Below, piece by piece: positions 4,389 through 7,143 of a stretch of DNA of 7,143 bases. The position numbers were made by a program, and so were the translations under genes. Origin of the DNA: Bacteroidota bacterium (lineage in GTDB: Bacteria; Bacteroidota; Bacteroidia; NS11-12g; UBA9320); assembly GCA_024638525.1 (NCBI GenBank), contig JAHEKB010000121.1:1-7143 (forward strand), read 5' to 3'. Under the pieces are notes generated by a model. The model did not search any database. It saw only the letters and a program-made list of their open reading frames with translations, and was not told the DNA's origin. How positions within the stretch are numbered: the first letter of the stretch is position 1; each line of letters opens with the position of its first letter.

Positions 4389-7143
4389 ATGAAGAACTTA
4401 CTCCTTATCATTCTAGGCATTTCCGTCAGCTTTGGACTCAACGCTCAGAGTTTGGAACAGAGTAACTGGCAACAAGAACTCTCTTATGTAATTGATGTCG
4501 ATCTCAATGATGTTGATCACACAATCAATGCTCAAATGAGAGTGATGTATACCAACAACAGTCCTAATTCTCTTGATGCAATCTACTTTCACCTCTGGCC
4601 CAATGCATATCAAAACAGCAGAACGGCGTTTGCTCGTCAACATTTGGAAAATGGAAAGACTACTTTCCACTACAGCCAGCAAGAAGAGCGTGGAGCCTTG
4701 ACCGGCTTGAGTTTTAAAGTGGATGACAAAGAAGTTATACATGAGTTCAGTGAACATCAAGAGATCGCAAAGCTCCTCTTAAATCAGCCCATTGAAAGTG
4801 GACAATCCATAGTCATAGAGACGCCGTTTATGCTGGACATACCCAAAGTGTTTTCAAGATTAGGTCATGAAGGTCAAGATTACTACATCACACAGTGGTA
4901 TCCCAAGCCAGCTGTCTATGACGCAAACGGTTGGAATACCATGCCTTATTTGGATCAGGGTGAGTTCTATTCGGAATTCGGAAAATTTATTGTTCGAATC
5001 AACCTGCCGGAGAACTATGTATTGACAGCTACAGGAACAACTACAGATCCAGAAGAGATTGCTTTCAATGAGAACAGAAAAGACTATCCTTTAAAAATTG
5101 ATAAGGACTCTGTACCCCCGAGTGCTCTGGATAGAAAGACGGTGGAGTATTCCGCTGAAAATGTCCACGATTTTGCCTGGTTTGCTTCTAAGAAATTCAA
5201 CATTAAAGAATCAAGCGTTGAAATTGAAGGCAAGAATGTAATTACTCGCGTGGTGGCCTATGATCCAGCTAACTTGCATTTAAATCACATTGCTACGGCA
5301 TTGGAATACTACTCGGATAAAGTGGGTCCATATCCTTACCCACATGCGACGGTTGTCAATGGTGAATTGAAAGCGGGTGGAGGGATGGAATATCCAATGA
5401 TCACCCTCTGCGATATCATGAGTGAAGAAGTGATCGTTCACGAAGTGGGTCACAATTGGTTTTACGGAATACTGGCAAATAATGAGCGGGTTTATCCTTG
5501 GATGGATGAATCGATCAACAGTTTCTACGATGGTATGGCCACTGCTTCAGTAGGCAAGATTACATCCAGTAGTTTAGAGGATAATGTAATGAACTACCTG
5601 GTCAAGGACAACTTATTGACTTCTGAACATCAGGCAATAGGCGATCATTCCATGGATTTTACATCCATGAATTACGGCTTGAGTGTTTATGGAATGGGAG
5701 CTAGGGCTTTTAAACACCTCTACAGTTATTTGGGAGAAGAGCGATTTCATCAAGCCATGCAGCAATACTATGAGCAATGGAAATTCAAACACCCCTTGCC
5801 CAATGATATGAAAAATAGCTTTGAGGCTTCTACGGGTGAAGATTTGAGTTGGTTTTTTGATGGACTTTTGAATTCAGAACGGGCACTGGATTATAAGGTC
5901 AAGAGACAGGGCGGTAACATCTATGCCGTAAATAAGGGAAAGATAGCAGCACCGATTCCCGTGGTTTTTGCCAAAGGGCAAACGACAGAGACTGTTTGGG
6001 CTATGGCTGAACCGGGATCTGAGGTAAAGGTTGATCCTCCTTTTGCAGACTACGAACAAGTGATTATAGACCAGGATGGCAATACCTCCGATTTCTTTGC
6101 CAACAATGACGCACTTCGGAGTGTAGCCCGAGTAAAACTCGGGATAGGTAAGGATCACAAAGCTGAGCGTGAGATCTTTGTTCTCCCTGCTTTTGCTTGG
6201 AATTCATACGATAAATGGATGGCCGGACTCCTTATACATAACTATACATTTAGCAATAAGAGATTTAACTACCACTTGGTTCCATTTTATAGCTTCAAGA
6301 ATAAACAGATTAACGGTCTGGCTCACCTGCAATGGACTAAACCGCTTGCGGGTCAGGCATCGTATGTAGAGGCAGGACTAGAAGCACAAAAGTTTTCATG
6401 GTCTCAATTGGGCTATAGACAATACAACTACCTGAAATTTCAACCTTTTGTCAATATTCACTTGCCTAAGAGTAGCATGAGAAGTTCTATTGAAAGGACC
6501 ATTGGACTCAAGTATATCCGAATGGCTTTTGATCCAAACTTTGATCTCGAGGCAGATCGAATAGCGAGTTTAAATCCCAATTATTCATCATTGGAGCCAT
6601 GGCAGTTTTTTGTAGCCAGCTATACATTAGAAAACAAGAGAAAGCTAAACTCCTATGCTTTCAGCATTGAGATTGAGCACGGTAGAACCAGCACTCGAAT
6701 TTATGAGGGCAGGGAAGATACCGCTATCATGGGACAGGATACCATCTTCAGTTTCCCGCTAACCGGTGAAACAGATAAGAAAAGCGATCACACTAAAATT
6801 TCTGCGAATCTGGAATTGAACACTGATATTGGAATAAAAAACAAACCTCTTAATATTAGAGTATTTGCAGCCTATTTGATTGAAGGGCCAGAAGATGGGT
6901 ATTTCAAATTGCCCATCAGCTATACTGGAAACCGAGCCATGTATGCAGATTATCGCTTTGATGAATTGAGTGTGCATCGCAACGCCGGAGAGGGGATGTT
7001 TCGCAATCAGATTCAAACGCGGGGCGCTAACTCCCGCTTTGTAGGCGTACTGGGTCAATCTGACAGACTCTTGGCCAATGTAATATTCACGGTACCCTTG
7101 CCGGGCAAAATACCTTTGAAGCCCTATGCCGAAGTGCTTACAT
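4389..7143 (+). CDS. Exported M1-family zinc metallopeptidase with C-terminal barrel-like domain (3' truncated)
   Basis: The frame is open from ATG at 4389 to the right edge (918 codons, no stop), so the C-terminus is missing. Residues 1-19 (MKNLLLIILGISVSFGLNA) form a Sec signal peptide before Q20. Residues of about 20-215 match the M1 N-terminal beta-domain (IYFHLWPNAY, QWYPKPAVYD). The catalytic domain carries GGGMEYP (330-336), the zinc motif HEVGH (351-355) and the third ligand E374 at the canonical HExxH-x18-E spacing, within NERVYPWMDESIN. The likely transition-state tyrosine is Y434 in VYGMGA. The domain ends near WFFDGLL (488-494), followed by a beta-rich linker. From about residue 600 onward (YDKWMAGLLIHNYTF) the sequence alternates aromatic/aliphatic and polar residues with short turns, like outer-membrane surface-antigen barrels. 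The enzyme should cleave peptides in the periplasm or at the cell surface; its substrate is unknown. All zinc ligands are intact, so it is probably active. Confidence 0.9.
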   Translation, partial: MKNLLLIILGISVSFGLNAQSLEQSNWQQELSYVIDVDLNDVDHTINAQMRVMYTNNSPNSLDAIYFHLWPNAYQNSRTAFARQHLENGKTTFHYSQQEERGALTGLSFKVDDKEVIHEFSEHQEIAKLLLNQPIESGQSIVIETPFMLDIPKVFSRLGHEGQDYYITQWYPKPAVYDANGWNTMPYLDQGEFYSEFGKFIVRINLPENYVLTATGTTTDPEEIAFNENRKDYPLKIDKDSVPPSALDRKTVEYSAENVHDFAWFASKKFNIKESSVEIEGKNVITRVVAYDPANLHLNHIATALEYYSDKVGPYPYPHATVVNGELKAGGGMEYPMITLCDIMSEEVIVHEVGHNWFYGILANNERVYPWMDESINSFYDGMATASVGKITSSSLEDNVMNYLVKDNLLTSEHQAIGDHSMDFTSMNYGLSVYGMGARAFKHLYSYLGEERFHQAMQQYYEQWKFKHPLPNDMKNSFEASTGEDLSWFFDGLLNSERALDYKVKRQGGNIYAVNKGKIAAPIPVVFAKGQTTETVWAMAEPGSEVKVDPPFADYEQVIIDQDGNTSDFFANNDALRSVARVKLGIGKDHKAEREIFVLPAFAWNSYDKWMAGLLIHNYTFSNKRFNYHLVPFYSFKNKQINGLAHLQWTKPLAGQASYVEAGLEAQKFSWSQLGYRQYNYLKFQPFVNIHLPKSSMRSSIERTIGLKYIRMAFDPNFDLEADRIASLNPNYSSLEPWQFFVASYTLENKRKLNSYAFSIEIEHGRTSTRIYEGREDTAIMGQDTIFSFPLTGETDKKSDHTKISANLELNTDIGIKNKPLNIRVFAAYLIEGPEDGYFKLPISYTGNRAMYADYRFDELSVHRNAGEGMFRNQIQTRGANSRFVGVLGQSDRLLANVIFTVPLPGKIPLKPYAEVLT

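Noticed and set aside
4413..4760. 115-codon minus-strand ORF inside the M1 peptidase gene
   Set aside because: It is antisense to the conserved N-terminal M1 domain, has no recognisable motif, and is the sort of open frame that codon bias of a real gene creates on the other strand.
5874..6369. Antisense ORF at 5874-6158 and plus-strand ORF at 6169-6369 within the M1 gene
   Set aside because: Both lie wholly within the continuous peptidase frame, which I followed without a stop from 4389 to 7143, and neither resembles a known protein.
6759..7058. 99-codon minus-strand ORF under the barrel-like part of the M1 gene
   Set aside because: It is antisense to coding sequence with clear strand-pattern protein and has no start signal or family motif.
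1..7143. Mobile elements, CRISPR arrays, tRNA/rRNA or a defence or biosynthetic island
   Set aside because: No direct-repeat array, terminal inverted repeats, transposase motif, tRNA fold or abrupt change in base composition was seen. The genes read as ordinary chromosomal content.

Overview
The window looks like a piece of a Bacteroidota chromosome, probably from a Flavobacteriales- or Cytophagales-type marine or free-living bacterium. Evidence for this: a CcmF-type cytochrome c maturation protein with the C-terminal form usual in that phylum; a Rossmann/DUF2520 protein; a zinc M1 peptidase with the HEVGHNWFYG and GGMEYP motifs common there; signal peptides ending in A-Q; starts with little or no Shine-Dalgarno sequence; and TAnnTTTG-like -7 boxes. 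The DNA is moderately AT-rich and uniform in character. I see no mobile element, CRISPR array, tRNA or rRNA. The assignment rests on recognised protein motifs, not on a database search.

Layout, left to right. (1) Plus strand, 1-1549: the 3' end of ccmF (cut by the left edge), overlapping by 11 bp a GTG-started DUF2520 gene. These two form an operon. (2) Plus strand, 1589-2130: a possible 43-codon basic small protein ends 2 nt before a gene for a 135-residue exported protein of unknown function. They look like a second transcription unit with its own candidate promoter. (3) Minus strand, 4294-2127: a 12-repeat-scale TPR protein followed after 2 nt by a phosphosulfolactate synthase (ComA family), a two-gene operon. 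Its last stop codon overlaps the stop of the exported protein tail to tail in a CTAG. (4) Plus strand, 4389-7143: a large exported M1 metallopeptidase, transcribed divergently from the TPR gene across a 94-bp intergenic region and cut by the right edge. Its last 300 or more visible residues read as an outer-membrane beta-barrel.

How the parts relate. Most of the window is ordinary chromosomal housekeeping: haem/cytochrome c maturation, a dinucleotide-binding oxidoreductase-like protein, sulfonate metabolism and a scaffold protein. No single shared pathway is visible. The least explained parts are the small ORF plus exported protein pair, and the fusion of a complete M1 peptidase to a barrel-like C-terminus. 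The ComA homologue suggests C3-sulfonate synthesis, perhaps feeding sulfonolipids, but no other gene of that route lies in the window. All stretches without a gene are under 300 bases.
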